In this document: positions 37,565-51,633 of the stretch, one piece after another
Position numbering within the stretch: position 1 is the first letter of the stretch
Layout: each line of letters begins with the position of its first letter
Assembly: GCA_905182985.1 (NCBI GenBank)
Contig: CAJJDN010000111.1
Span: forward strand, 211,922-275,921
Length of the DNA stretch: 64,000 nucleotides
Direction: 5' to 3'
DNA from: Paramecium sonneborni
Taxonomy: Eukaryota > Ciliophora > Oligohymenophorea > Peniculida > Parameciidae
Notes under the pieces: generated by a model
Told to the model about the DNA's origin: nothing
The model's database searches: none
The model's input: the letters and a program-made list of their open reading frames with translations, nothing else
Position numbers and translations under genes: made by a program

Positions 37565-38781
37565 TCAAATAATATTCTCCAAATATTATTAAATTAAACT
37601 CATTGAAGTATCATTATTATCTCTATGCATAACTTATCCTGTATTCAATACAAATAAATATTCTAAATAACCTCCTCTCTTCCATAAACCAATAATTTAA
37701 TCATCTTTCATTTATTTAGTCAATGAACTCTAATAAAAAAAATCATCCAACTCATATTCAATTGATATTAACCATCTCATTGTTCCTGAAGGAGGAATAA
37801 GCATATCAAATTATGATTAATATACTAAAATGTTTTTATGACTCAACAAATGCTATATACTAAATATTTGATGATTACTTACATACTGTTATCGAATGGT
37901 TCAAAAAAATTATATTTAAATTAATCAAACACATTTTATGAACGAGCTACGAATTCTGTTTCAAAAGGAATATAATAGAGTGATTCTGGATTATTTAAAG
38001 CCTCTTCTAATTTATCTTCATCTTCTGAATATAGCTTTTATTCTAATACATTATAAAGTGATATATTCCCACTTTAATAGTATAATAGTTTAAGAAATTA
38101 ATCATTTTCATATGAATAATATCCATTATTAATATCATCACTTAATTTTATTATGGCTTTCTCAAAATATATTAACTCTTAATAATCAATTACACCCATA
38201 TGAAATGCATAATTAGGGATCTCTGCAACTATACTTAATGTATCTAAAAAAGGATCTAGTAGCCCCACACATTTTATATTCTTGCTTCTATTTGCTATTG
38301 CTAATGCAAATCTTGCACCAAAATCAGTTGAAAATAGAATCACATCTTTATAATTCATATTACACAATTTATTAAACCCAGTCATTGCTATCTCATAATC
38401 TATTGCCACATCTTAATATGTTAAATTTCTTGTTGTATTAGTTCTACCATAACCAGTTCCTGCTGGCAAATCCAAAAAAAGTAAATTACTAAATTTATTC
38501 CATTTCCCAGAATTAGGCCCTATCTCCAAATAATTTGACACTTAACTTGATATTCCTGGCCCTCCATTTATATATACTATGTTTTATTGACCTTTTCCTT
38601 GGTAATATATAAAACTTATTGCACCATTTGGAACATGCAAATAACCATATTTTGTTTTTGAACCTAGATTTGTACAATGCTCTCTAGGAAGTCTAGATTC
38701 TTCTGGCTACATTTTCAAATTCTCAAGGTCTTGTATTATTAATCGGCCATAACATGAAACTATTAAAATCAAGCAGAACAT
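37565..38781 (-). CDS. Serine-carboxypeptidase-like (S10) protein, probably inactive
   Basis: Predicted 397 residues with a signal peptide (MFCLILIVSCYG). Family S10 features: KYGYLHVPNGAISFIYY, INGGPGISSQ (oxyanion-hole region), a GPNSGKWNKFSNLLFLDLP block, and a C-terminal domain with VYQSQFDMLIPPSG and GLWKRGGYLEYLFV. In active enzymes the nucleophile lies in GESYxG; here the aligned segment is STDFGAR, with Asp at the serine position. The catalytic histidine in GxGHxxP aligns with TGQVMH, so His is replaced by Gln. The third-residue Asp (QFD) is kept. It is therefore a likely secreted pseudoenzyme; alignment by eye. Intron 37860-37882 (23 nt). Confidence 0.82.
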
Positions 38782-38792
38782 AATTATATTAA

Positions 38793-39174
38793 TCAAACAT
38801 AAGGATTGTTTCTCAACTAATCATACTTCCCTGGCTATTGAGTATTATAAAGGTTCCTTATATCTTATTCATCTTTTGCAAATGGATTATTTTAGTATTT
38901 CTAACTTGAAGATTAGTTTGTTGTATTAAATTAATGATACTATTAGTTATTAATATTATAATTATTAGTATTATAAAAATTATTATTATTAGTATTATAA
39001 TAATTATTAGTATTGTTATTACTATTAATATTATTATTTCCTTAATCTATTGCAAACTAAATATTATTAAATCCTTAATATATCTATTAATTGTTATTTG
39101 ATATATTATTATTATTATTAATTTAATTATCGAATCCAAAATTTTATTAATTTTGATTATAATATTGATATTGA

Positions 39175-39254
<80 letters not shown>

Positions 39255-40271
39255 TTATTAGTAAAGTAATTATTGTTATCCTTATTATTATTAGTAAAGT
39301 AATTATTATTATCCTTATTATTGATTACAATTAACAGTTTGATAATTATTTTAATTAATCATCTATTATTGTTATATTTAAGGTTATTTCTAATTTGTAT
39401 TTTGATTATTAACTTAACCATTTTATTTTCCTGGAAGTGGTGGCTTACTACTTGCTTAATTATATTATTAAGGTTATTGCTATTATGGTTATTAATATGA
39501 TTATTATCCCCAAAATTATTACTAATTATTAGATCCAAAAGTATTATTTTCCAAATTTAACAATTAGAATTGTTATTATTACTAATTTATTTATTAATTA
39601 CTTTGTTATTATGATTATATTTAAGCCTGTTTTTAAACTTAGGCCAAAGATTAAGTTGTTGTATTTAATTATGGATTGTAAGTATTAAATTAAGAATGAA
39701 TTGATTATTGTTATGACGAGGAATGTGTTGGATTATGTGATAAAAATTATTAATTATCAGCTTAGATTGAATATGTTAGTAAATCAAATTCATTTAAATT
39801 ATTATGTTTTGCTTTGAAACTTAATGGTTGATCTTCATTTTGTTATTGTTTTTTAGGAGGTATTTCTTATTGATTAGTTTAAAATGTGTGATTATGTGGT
39901 ATACCAGAAAAAGTAGAAAAATGATTAAAGGAATTCCAATCAAACTCTTTACCCTTATCTGGAGAGATTAGATTAGCTTCTTTCTATATTTATTTGGAGT
40001 CTATACTAAATTACCTATTATTTCTTTATATTCCTTAATATTAGGTAGAATGGAATTGTTTCAAATCATTTTTCATTTGCTATCCTTGGGTACCATTTTC
40101 ACTAAAAAATGTATTAGTTTTTGAAACTCTAAAAGGCACTCCACTCATAAGACATTATGTATATCTAGTTTTCGGGTCAGCCTGACCCTACTTTACCCAA
40201 GTTCTTTTAANNNNNNNNNNNNNNNNNNNNNNNNNNNNNNNNNNNNNNNNNNNNNNNNNNNNNNNNNNNNN

Positions 40272-40348
<77 letters not shown>

Positions 40349-41714
40349 TTATTAGTAAAGTAATTATTGTTATCCTTATTATTATTAGTAAAGTAATTAT
40401 TATTATCCTTATTATTGATTACAATTAACAGTTTGATAATTATTTTAATTAATCATCTATTATTGTTATATTTAAGGTTATTTCTAATTTGTATTTTGAT
40501 TATTAACTTAACCATTTTATTTTCCTGGAAGTGGTGGCTTACTACTTGCTTAATTATATTATTAAGGTTATTGCTATTATGGTTATTAATATGATTATTA
40601 TCCCCAAAATTATTACTAATTATTAGATCCAAAAGTATTATTTTCCAAATTTAACAATTAGAATTGTTATTATTACTAATTTATTTATTAATTACTTTGT
40701 TATTATGATTATATTTAAGCCTGTTTTTAAACTTAGGCCAAAGATTAAGTTGTTGTATTTAATTATGGATTGTAAGTATTAAATTAAGAATGAATTGATT
40801 ATTGTTATGACGAGGAATGTGTTGGATTATGTGATAAAAATTATTAATTATCAGCTTAGATTGAATATGTTAGTAAATCAAATTCATTTAAATTATTATG
40901 TTTTGCTTTGAAACTTAATGGTTGATCTTCATTTTGTTATTGTTTTTTAGGAGGTATTTCTTATTGATTAGTTTAAAATGTGTGATTATGTGGTATACCA
41001 GAAAAAGTAGAAAAATGATTAAAGGAATTCCAATCAAACTCTTTACCCTTATCTGGAGAGATTAGATTAGCTTCTTTCTATATTTATTTGGAGTCTATAC
41101 TAAATTACCTATTATTTCTTTATATTCCTTAATATTAGGTAGAATGGAATTGTTTCAAATCATTTTTCATTTGCTATCCTTGGGTACCATTTTCACTAAA
41201 AAATGTATTAGTTTTTGAAACTCTAAAAGGCACTCCACTCATAAGACATTATGTATATCTAGTTTTCGGGTCAGCCTGACCCTACTTTACCCAAGTTCTT
41301 TTAACATACTTTTCCTATACAAAAAGTTTAATTTCTTCTGGAGTAGCAGAGGGTTGTATCTTATAATTTTTTTGCAATCTGCTTTCCCAATACCTAATTT
41401 TATTCACTATAAATTTACTCATTTTAATCGTTTCCCAAAGTATCCATCATATCAACGTTTTCTTAAGTCCAACAATCTAATTTTGTTGATCTCACTCTAG
41501 TTATATTTTATCCTAATGCTCTATGTTATCCTAAAATAAATTTATTTATTATTTTACCTGAGCAATTATAACATACAAAAACTCCAAAATCTAAAGATGC
41601 CCAAGTTGGAGATTTTGATGAACAATCTGCACAAATTGCATTACATTGCTTTTTTAGAATTTTCTAAAAGGCTGCTTCTTATTACTTGGATGACAGTACT
41701 CCTTAATGACTCAT
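38793..41714 (-). CDS. ArfGAP with polyglutamine tail
   Basis: GTPase-activating protein for Arf. The N-terminus has the ArfGAP zinc finger CADCSSKSPTWASLDFG...CYNC followed by SGQHRALGQNITRVRS with the arginine finger, and YWESRLQKNYK. Introns 41531-41557 and 41394-41418 (27, 25 nt). A long Q/N-rich tail follows, including a polyglutamine tract encoded by (TAA)n, and ends in NNPFAKDEQ and NNPYV-stop at 38793-38795. The assembly is faulty: the tail is given twice (41304-40272 and 40210-39178) around a 61-N gap, so the span shown is longer than the real gene and the polyQ length is unknown. It ends 11 bases before the next gene's ATG. Confidence 0.9.
39176..39262 (+). repeat. TAA/TTA microsatellite encoding polyglutamine
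   Basis: An almost pure (ATT)n run on the + strand, (TAA)n on the coding - strand. In this code every TAA is Gln. The same run, cut by the gap, is at 40272-40353. Its instability probably caused the assembly break. Confidence 0.9.
39178..40210. repeat. Duplicated assembly segment, copy 1
   Basis: Appears identical by eye to 40272-41304 (offset 1094), running up to the N gap. Two contig ends from the same ArfGAP locus left unmerged is the simplest reading. Confidence 0.85.
40211..40271. other. Assembly gap, 61 Ns
   Basis: Run of N between the two identical segments of the ArfGAP gene. Confidence 0.99.
40272..41304. repeat. Duplicated assembly segment, copy 2
   Basis: Copy continuous with the ArfGAP N-terminus. 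It starts directly after the gap inside the TAA microsatellite. Confidence 0.85.
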
Positions 41715-42065
41715 TAATTAATTATAAAATTATTTTTATTAAAATTATATTCCCTTCATTCTAAAATTGAGAATAATATAAATTAATTAGAAGTTATGAT
41801 GATCAATAAATCTTTCCATTACAAACATTGTAAAGTATTTAAAATTTACCTTTTAACTTTATTTAATAATCATTTTGAATAAAAAACAAAATTGTTATTT
41901 GGATTTGTAGTAATAATTACTAAAGATTATATTTGGAAATGAATATTTTTTTAGACATAAGATTCATAGCTTTTGATATAATATCATTTTATAAAATAAT
42001 ATCTTTATTATTGTAATTTTTTGTATAATTATAAAATGATTACTCATATATTTGTCTAGTCGAAT
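41715..42065. other. Intergenic, nothing recognised
   Basis: About 350 bases upstream of the ArfGAP ATG and downstream of the small - strand gene. AT-rich; no feature seen. Confidence 0.5.
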
Positions 42066-42464
42066 TCAAAACAATCTATATTTTGAGTTTATCCAATCTG
42101 TTTTCATTCTTCCTTATGGTAATTGAAACAATGGTGAGAATGTGTTATTTTTTCTTGTTTAATTGTTCAGGTTTCTGATGGTGTCTTTTGGGAGCAATCT
42201 ATTCAAAAAAGTTTGATCATATTATATTTGACTTTAAGAAATAGGTTTACTTTTAATTGATATCACAGAAGATGAAATGTTTCCGAAGATTTATCTAGGT
42301 GATATCACATATTTCAAATTGTTAATGTCAGCTGGTACGAAGTTTGACCTAGTAGATTTATGTTGTTTTTAGGGTTGTTTGACAAGATTGCGTCTTAAGA
42401 GTTTCAATTGATTGAGAATGTGAGAGGTTTATGGACGCTCTGATTTTGATTTGAATTCATCCAT
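42066..42464 (-). CDS. Small basic S/R/Q-rich protein
   Basis: Predicted 132 residues without introns, beginning MDEFKSKSERPQTSH. Basic and rich in S, N, Q, R and P, probably disordered. The sequence has clearly more G and C than the flanking spacer, which argues for a real gene. No family recognised. It is divergent from MCM5; the spacer of 220 bases holds both promoters. Confidence 0.6.
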
Positions 42465-42685
42465 GGAAAAAATAAATTTTATATGGAAATTCAATAATGT
42501 AATTTAAGTAATTAAATTGGATTGGAGAATAAAATTCAGTTAAATATTGTTTTATTGGATTTTGTTAATTTAAATAACCACAGTATTTAATTGTATATAA
42601 ATATAAAAATTATTTTAATGAATATTTAATTGCGCCAAACAAATGCGCGTAACTTAAATAATTTATTTAAAATACATTTTTTCAA

Positions 42686-44958
<2,273 letters not shown>

Positions 44959-46216
44959 TTTTTTATAGTTTTTTCTGCAACCTTTATAATTGTTATATTC
45001 ATTCACAAAAATATTTTAAAAGATCTTCTTAAAACAATTTTAATATTTCTAAAAATTTCATAATTCAAAACGAATTTAATAGACCTTCAAACTTTTAATT
45101 ATTTGTATATAATTCAACATCAAATCTTAAAATACTAAATTATCAAAAAATATTTAAACAAATATTATTCAACTTCCTTAAATACCAGATTAAAAGAAAT
45201 TCAAATTACAAATAATCATAATTATTATAATTCCACTATTAAATCTATTGTTTTCATTAAATGATGACTTAAACCAAATATAAAATTCAAATTTATAAAT
45301 TTAATTAAAATCCAAGATTTTTCCTCTTATCTAATTAAAATTCTATAATAATATTAAAGTTATAAATTTATAATCTACATCATTTGATTATGTGGAATTT
45401 AATTTATTTATCTATTTGGTATAGTTTTGAATAGCATTCAGCCACTTTGATATTTAATTATATGCTGATTTTTAACTAATTATGAATAATATAATTAAAA
45501 CTATTTCTATTAAGAGGTGAGAAATAGTTCAGAGAATATAATTGAATTGAAAATTATATACTTAGCGATTCATTAAACTTTTGAAACTCTTCAAACACAT
45601 CAAAATTAAAGATAATACAAAGTTAAATACTTTTGTCTCTTCAAAGCAAATTAGCTTAAAAATTAGGAAAATTGAAAAGAAATATTTAGAGTATAGTAAT
45701 TAAAAATAAATTGTCTTTTGCTGAATATGATCTACTTGAGAAATCATTTTAAATAGATTATAATTCTAAGCATCTATATAAAAATTTATTAGATTGTTTT
45801 TGTGATAAATTATATAATTTACCAAATTTTAATTAACAAATACGATATTATGAATTTACAAATGAATAACTAAAATGAATAAAAATTTTATCACTTTAGA
45901 TACGATTTATGAAGAAATTCTATTGTATTATTTTCATGATTTAATGGGTTTTATTAAAAAAGATGTAGCACAATTAAAGTACTTTTAGTCATAGGAAAAG
46001 TAGAAAAGTAATTGGAATTAGATGACGATTATCCTATATGATGTTAAATAAAGATTTTAATATATTTATATAATTTACAAAATTTTAAACAATCTTAAAA
46101 TAGTCAATCATTAACTAAAGCGTAAATGATATATATACTGTCAGCTAAAATGAATTCAATCAATAGTTCAAGTAAAACATTTAGATGATCCTCCTTTTGA
46201 GATTGGCTTTTGTCTT
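44959..46216. other. Gene-poor stretch with unresolved open frames
   Basis: About 1.25 kb. The first 500 bases show nothing. On the + strand 45585-45874 is an ATG-less frame with a helical, coding-like sequence (FAEYDLLEKSFQIDY, NLLDCFCDKLYNLPNF), ending at TGA just before ATG 45875, which opens an 84-codon frame to 46129 with hydrophobic and basic patches. Neither is joined by a plausible tiny intron and no family is recognised. Decayed gene or chance. Confidence 0.3.
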
Positions 46217-46574
46217 TCACAAAAATTCTAATTATATTTTAATTATTTACTTATTCTCTCTACATTTTTACTTCGATATCTTACGGCTCTTATAAAATAC
46301 CTAAATAATTTTACAAAATACTCTTTTCCATTTCTATTCAATCTATGTGAACTTCTATTTACATAGGGGACATGTATTCTCGATCTACTTTTAATGGATT
46401 AATATACATTTGACCATTTTTGAATGCAGGTTAAGCAAAATGAGTGATTGCAACTATCTATGTATCCCTTAACATAATTATTTCAGTTACTTATTATTCT
46501 ATTGAATTATAGCATATTCCACATTGTTCTGCTTTAGATTAAAATCGTGTCTGTCTTTATTGTGGTTCTTTCAT
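46217..46574 (-). CDS. Small RING-finger protein
   Basis: Predicted 96 residues, consisting almost only of a RING domain: CGICYNSI...IDSCNHSFCLTCIQKW...CPLCKQKF, a complete C3HC4 set, so probably an E3 ubiquitin ligase. Introns: 46468-46490, 46385-46407, 46280-46300 (23, 23, 21 nt). The first two are required to assemble the RING; the third is in phase and could be retained, giving 103 residues. No substrate-binding region is visible. Confidence 0.88.
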
Positions 46575-47265
46575 TTTTTGTTGCTTTTAATTATTAAATT
46601 ATTAAATTAATGAATTTTTAATACTTAAACAAAAATTTTAAAGAGTAAGTTGAATTACATTTTTGAGACTGCATGATTTGGAAGTATGAAAAGGTTTATG
46701 TGTGATATTATGGAATGTAATTAAGAATGAAATTCTGTTTTCAAAATTGACAAAATTTCCTGAAAATTGTATGTTTGAGGGATCCTAAAAATAAAGAGAG
46801 TGGAGAAAATTATATTTGAATGGAAATGAAAATAAAAGTTATGAATAAGGGTTAAAAATAATATGTAATAAATCAAATTGTGATTTTAGTAAATTCCTAA
46901 CCTAATTGCTTTCAAATTTGAATCTATTTACCAATGATTGACTTATTTTTGATGTTTTGATCATAATGAAGTATCTCGTATATCCAATAAGTTAATTATC
47001 GACCTTCAGATTAGTAATTGGTATTAAAATTAGATAAAATGAGAATGAGCAAAGTATATTAGCCTTATTAATTGGCCGTATCTCCATAATCATTGAAGAA
47101 ATAGACTTGATCATTAATTTTATATCCAAAGGATAATAGGTGTACTTATTTAATGATTGAAATAAATGTATTTATAAAAATATGAAAACTAATGAGGAAT
47201 AAACATTAATAAATAAATAAGAATAACAAAATATATTTTATTCATTGATTGTGTTAATATAAAAT
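46575..47265. other. Intergenic, no convincing gene
   Basis: About 690 bases between two - strand genes. Long TGA-free frames exist on the - strand, one containing NDQVYFFNDYGDTANQQG, but none has a supported start, splice or family motif. Confidence 0.4.
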
Positions 47266-48562
47266 TCATTAACTTGCAAGAACTTAAGGATCTTCTTCAA
47301 TTTATTGGAGTTATGCAAATGAAAAGGTAATAGACTCCAATATTGGTTAGTTTGCAATAAAGGAAGTTCTTTAACCATCATACTTTTCTTTATTAAAAAG
47401 ATATAATCTTCTAGAAACAGGGACAGTTAAAGATCTAATAGGTTTAGACCATCCATATCCTGGTAAATCAGGTATTCTATCACAGACAGTAATTGAATCT
47501 CCTTTGAAATTGATTTCAGAGAAGAGTTCTGCACAATCTGGATCAAATATTTTGAAATTGGTATCAGCAACAAAGACAGCAGCTTAATGGAAGACTCCAT
47601 AAATTTATGTATCCCACCCTTTGAGAATATAAATGATAATTACATGTTACTAGATTATATTGCAATTTATTTTCTAATACAACTTTGTTATATTACAATC
47701 TCATATTTCTAGCTCTTTCTATATCATATCCTCTAAGTGTAACAATTGGTATTCTTGGACCACTTTACCATACTTTAGGTAATTCAATAGTTTATGAAAC
47801 TTCAGCAGCACCTGGTCCTCTTTTAACAAATGGATGACTTGATGCAGGATCATTATAGAATACAAAAGGTGGTGATGTCCATAAAGATTGATCAGTACCC
47901 AAAAGTACATTAAATCTAACATATTCTAATTAAGCTTGCCAATATGTTCTAGCTGATACAGTAACAGATTTAGGAGTTACTTATTCAACCTAGAATGTAA
48001 CGAATTCATTACTTTAACTTCTACGATTGGATTTGTCAATAAATGTTTACAACCAATCAAACTTACTATAGCATTAGTTGCTTCTTTTAATCCATGTTCT
48101 ATTGTATACGATACTTTTCTTTCACCTGATCCAGTCTTTAATTCTTTAACATCAGTTGTTTCAAATGTTACAACTTATATTCTAGGATCGTAAATTGCAT
48201 ACCAATCAACAAATAAAGAATAAACAGGAGATGGTGCTACTGCCCCTCCACTTAATTTAAATCCTTTTTAATCATTATTTCATATATTTACCTGTTGTTG
48301 TGATATCGCTAACTCTTTCAAGATAACCATGAGGTAAACCAACACTCCAATCAAGTAATTATGCTGAAATAAACACTTAAGGAGCAACTTCAAAAGGTTT
48401 CTTGAATTTTACATCCACTACCACTTATCTTGGAACTCCTGCTTAGGCTTCCAATATGTGACCACCAGCATATTACACTATTACCTATGATCCTGCCTCA
48501 AATTGTGGTGTTCTATAACTCCACGCTAATGATAATATTGCTATCAGAACTGCTATCTTCAT
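47266..48562 (-). CDS. Secreted H-type-lectin-like and crystallin-like protein
   Basis: Predicted 406 residues with a signal peptide (MKIAVLIAILSLAWS). Two modules resembling the H-type lectin domain: one with VKFKKPFEVAPQVFISAQL...LERVSDITTTGF, one around VTVSARTYWQAQLEYVRFNV. The last about 110 residues (FKIFDPDCAELFSEINFKGD ... GYGWSKPIRSLTVPVSRRLY) recall beta/gamma-crystallin Greek-key sequences. H-type lectins bind sugars such as GalNAc; binding here is inferred. Introns: 48264-48291, 47990-48012, 47619-47643 (28, 23, 25 nt). No membrane anchor, so probably released or stored in vesicles. Domain calls are by eye and the second module is weaker. Confidence 0.75.
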
Positions 48563-49200
48563 AAAATCCGTTTTTATATTATATAAATTATCTCATTCTA
48601 TTTATAAATTATCCATTTCAATCAATTCTCTAAAAATTCTCTTTTTCATCTCTTCTTCAATCTAACAAAAACTACTATAATTAATTCTATTCTTTCATTC
48701 TAAATAATTATCTTCATTATTAACTATCATTTTTATCTATTTATTTTATCATAATCATTATTGTAATATATATTTCATTAGATGAATATATGTTCTAATT
48801 TTACATTATCTTTGACAGGAGGTTTCCAAGAATGTAGAAATTTTGGAAATAAAAAAAAAATCATCGCCTAGATTTTGAAAATAAAAACATCGAGTATGGG
48901 CAAAAATCTAACTACAATTCAAATGCTCGTAGTATTCATTATTCATAATTTGATAAGGCAAATTCTAATAAGACAAATTTTAACAGATTGTTATATAAAA
49001 AGCAAAGCTTGTAACAAATTTGTATTAGCTCTTGTTGGATAATTCTCATAATTTGGAAATTGTAAAATAGAAAAAAAATATCATAAACTTGATACAGCAA
49101 GCTAAATTGCTTATTAACCAAAATCCTAACTTACTAATCAATTGCAGTTGCGGGTAAAATATTTTTTAGAATCTAATATAAAAGTTGTCTAGGAATCTAT
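48563..49200. other. Spacer with overlapping ambiguous frames
   Basis: About 640 bases. From ATG 48832 (+) a polar frame MQKFWKQKKNHRLDFENKN... runs to a TGA near 49090, and frame 48896-49237 (MGKNLTTIQ...) is also open. One splice (GTTGCGGG...TTAG, 23 nt, 49148-49170) would join the second to the gene at 49201. These may be its 5' exons separated by an indel in an A-run near 49070. Unresolved. Confidence 0.3.
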
Positions 49201-49886
49201 ATGGTACAATCTGTAAAAGATGGAATTTCATAAATGAATCTAAAAAATTAAAGCAATAATGAACCTCAATTTAAACCTAGTGTTAAAAAAGAGCAAGTTT
49301 AAGAAAAAGTCTCTGGTTAAGCTGAAATAGTCCCAGAGTAAGAATTTACATTTTGTCTCAGATAAAAAAGGTCTCTTCTATAAATCAAGAGTCAGAAAAA
49401 CTATTGAATAATCTTCTTAACAAATTAGAGAAAAATAAAATGTAGAGGATATAAAAAAAGCTGAATCGTAATATATTACTTCATACGATAATTAATAATC
49501 AATTTATGATTAGCAAGAATAATTACAAAATTAATACCAAGAAAATCGGTAGTAAGACTCTGAATTGAATTTATAGAATTAAGACTAATAAGAACAATCA
49601 GAAAATGTTTAATCTTTATAATAATATTAAGAATAAGATTAATAGTATGAATATTAAGAATAAGATTAAACAATAACAATATTAAGAATAACAATAATAA
49701 TATTAAGAATAAGAATAAAAATAATACTAAGAAGAATAATAAGTTGTAAAAAAAGAAGAAGAAGAATCTACTTATTAAGATAATTAAAATGATTAAAACT
49801 AATAATTTTAATTATAAAATAACTAATATGATGATGGACAATAATTATTTAATAATCTTATGAAGCTTATAATGAATATATACTGA
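49201..49886 (+). CDS. Unknown Q/E-rich low-complexity protein
   Basis: Begins MVQSVKDGISQMNLKNQ. Intron 49371-49395 (25 nt) is needed; an in-phase 24-nt intron (49338-49361) is optional. Residues then become a tract of Q, E, D, Y with repeating YQEQ/DQQ units (about 49590-49760), largely written with TAA codons. Within it the reading frame must shift by one base near 49668 to keep the Q/E/Y composition up to TGA 49884-49886; a repeat-length error or real mutation is likely. No domain recognised. The 5' end may extend into the preceding spacer. Confidence 0.5.
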
Positions 49887-49947
49887 GAAATTTTGAATAT
49901 TAATAAATAATAATAATTTATTTATTATAATTAGATATTAGATCTCG

Positions 49948-51063
49948 ATGCTATTTAGATAAAAGGAAAAAGTTCCTGATTAAGGAAAAGATAACTTTCG
50001 TGATTTCATGAGAAGAGAAGGAGATTCATGTTAGCAAACTTAAATGAAACTCTCTACATTTATTCATAAAACTATTCCAAATGAATAAACATAGTCTTAA
50101 TTAAGGTAAATCCAAAAATAATTCTTTAGTCCAGTTCCTTCAGTTTTAGATGGTTCATTGAAAATGATTGGTAATTCATGGGATGCAAAACATTTAGGAA
50201 CTTTTCTTTAAAAAAGTTAATTTGCTACTATTGGTGGGAATTCTCTCAAAAATACTGAGTAATTCTAAAACAGCATGAAAAACTAAAGTTTTTTTTTTAG
50301 AAGCTAATAACCTAGAATAATAGATGATCATGTTGATTATTTACATTAACATACAATTAATCATTTAATAAGTGACCATCCTACTATTAAAAGTGGAAGT
50401 TAATTTTTACAAAAGAAACTTTTATCTGTACCTGATAAAGTATTTGATGAATCGAAACTTAATTTTTTGACAGAATCGGGATTGAAAAAACCAAAAGAAT
50501 AATTTTAAGAAATGTAGTTAACCAAAGAAAATCAATTGAAATATAAATAATGGAGATCAGAATTTCAAGATGTAAATCGAGCTTACAAAAAAGCTAAACA
50601 ATGTTTTAAAAGTGGATTGTATGGTTTAGATAACCCATTAAATGAAAATACAGAGTTGTATAAAGAAGAAAATGCCAAATTCAAAGGATAAGAATAATAA
50701 AGCATTAGAAACTCATTACAGAGATTTAAATGTAATAATATATACTCAATTTAAATAGCTCTTGAAAGATTTAATGCTAGTAATCCTGCTATTGAATTTA
50801 ATAATATAATTCATTAACCATTACTTTCTAAATAATCAGATCCTTTATTATCCAAAAATTGTTTCCCATAACAAAATTTTGAGTTGCATGATTAATGGAT
50901 GAAAAGAAAATTAATTGAATAAAAGATTGATACTAAAAATAGAATATTTGGAGAAACTTCTTAAAATTAAGCTAACTCATAAAGAGCTTTGTTTTTAAGA
51001 GAATAAGATGTTAGAGGAAGAAATTACAATCCTGTCAACCTCACAAAAAGTTTAATTGGTTGA
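49948..51063 (+). CDS. Unknown helical protein
   Basis: Intronless frame of 371 residues starting MLFRQKEKVPDQ. Polar, K/Q/S/N-rich, no membrane segment, with several predicted helices and conserved-looking short blocks such as FRDFMRREGDSC, GLYGLDNPLNENTELY and ALFLREQDVRGRNYNPVN. No family recognised. It follows the Q/E-rich gene by 61 bases in a shifted frame; the two could be one gene broken by indels, but no splice links them. Confidence 0.65.
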
Positions 51064-51153
51064 TTATATCTTACAATTAACTATAATTCATATAACCTAT
51101 TGATAACATCTTTCTTTTTATTCTCTCATTCTTATTAATATATATGATCTTCT

Positions 51154-51633
51154 ATGAGAAATATCAATCAAAGAAATAAATCTATAAAAAAGGTAAAAAT
51201 ATATTAATTTATATAAAATTACATCAAAATAATAAAAGCATAAGTAATAGAGGAGTCTCTCATAAATTACATTTAATATCAAATCAAGGGCATATATAAT
51301 GAAGAATAGTTTTTTATCAATATAAGGCTTAATGATTTTGTTATTTAAAAAGAAGAATTTTATAGAAACATACTCAGTTTATTTTATCCCTAAAAAAATC
51401 TCTTGTATAATATAATTGTTGATATTTTTTAGAGTCATTTAGATTTAAATGTGATTATATATCATTCTAATTACTTAACCTATTTTCTAAAAAAGATAAT
51501 GAAAATTTCTTATCTTTGGTTAGGTGAGGAGATTAGTATTTTTATTATAGATTTTATTGAATAATTTTAAGAATTGGCATAAAAATAATATACAATTAAC
51601 ATCCATTTTTAACAATAATTAATAAGTTTGTGA
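51154..51633 (+). CDS. Unknown protein, possible short gene
   Basis: Intronless frame of 159 residues from ATG 51154, starting MRNINQRNKSIKK. Rich in I, Y, F, Q and E, no clear membrane helix or motif. Length and start make it plausible, but chance frames this long occur with a single stop codon. Its last 318 bases are repeated at 52395-52712 as part of the assembly duplication. Confidence 0.45.

Noticed and set aside
39176..39262. Non-coding microsatellite
   Set aside because: The repeat is in frame within the ArfGAP gene as TAA = Gln, with coding sequence on both sides in the same frame.
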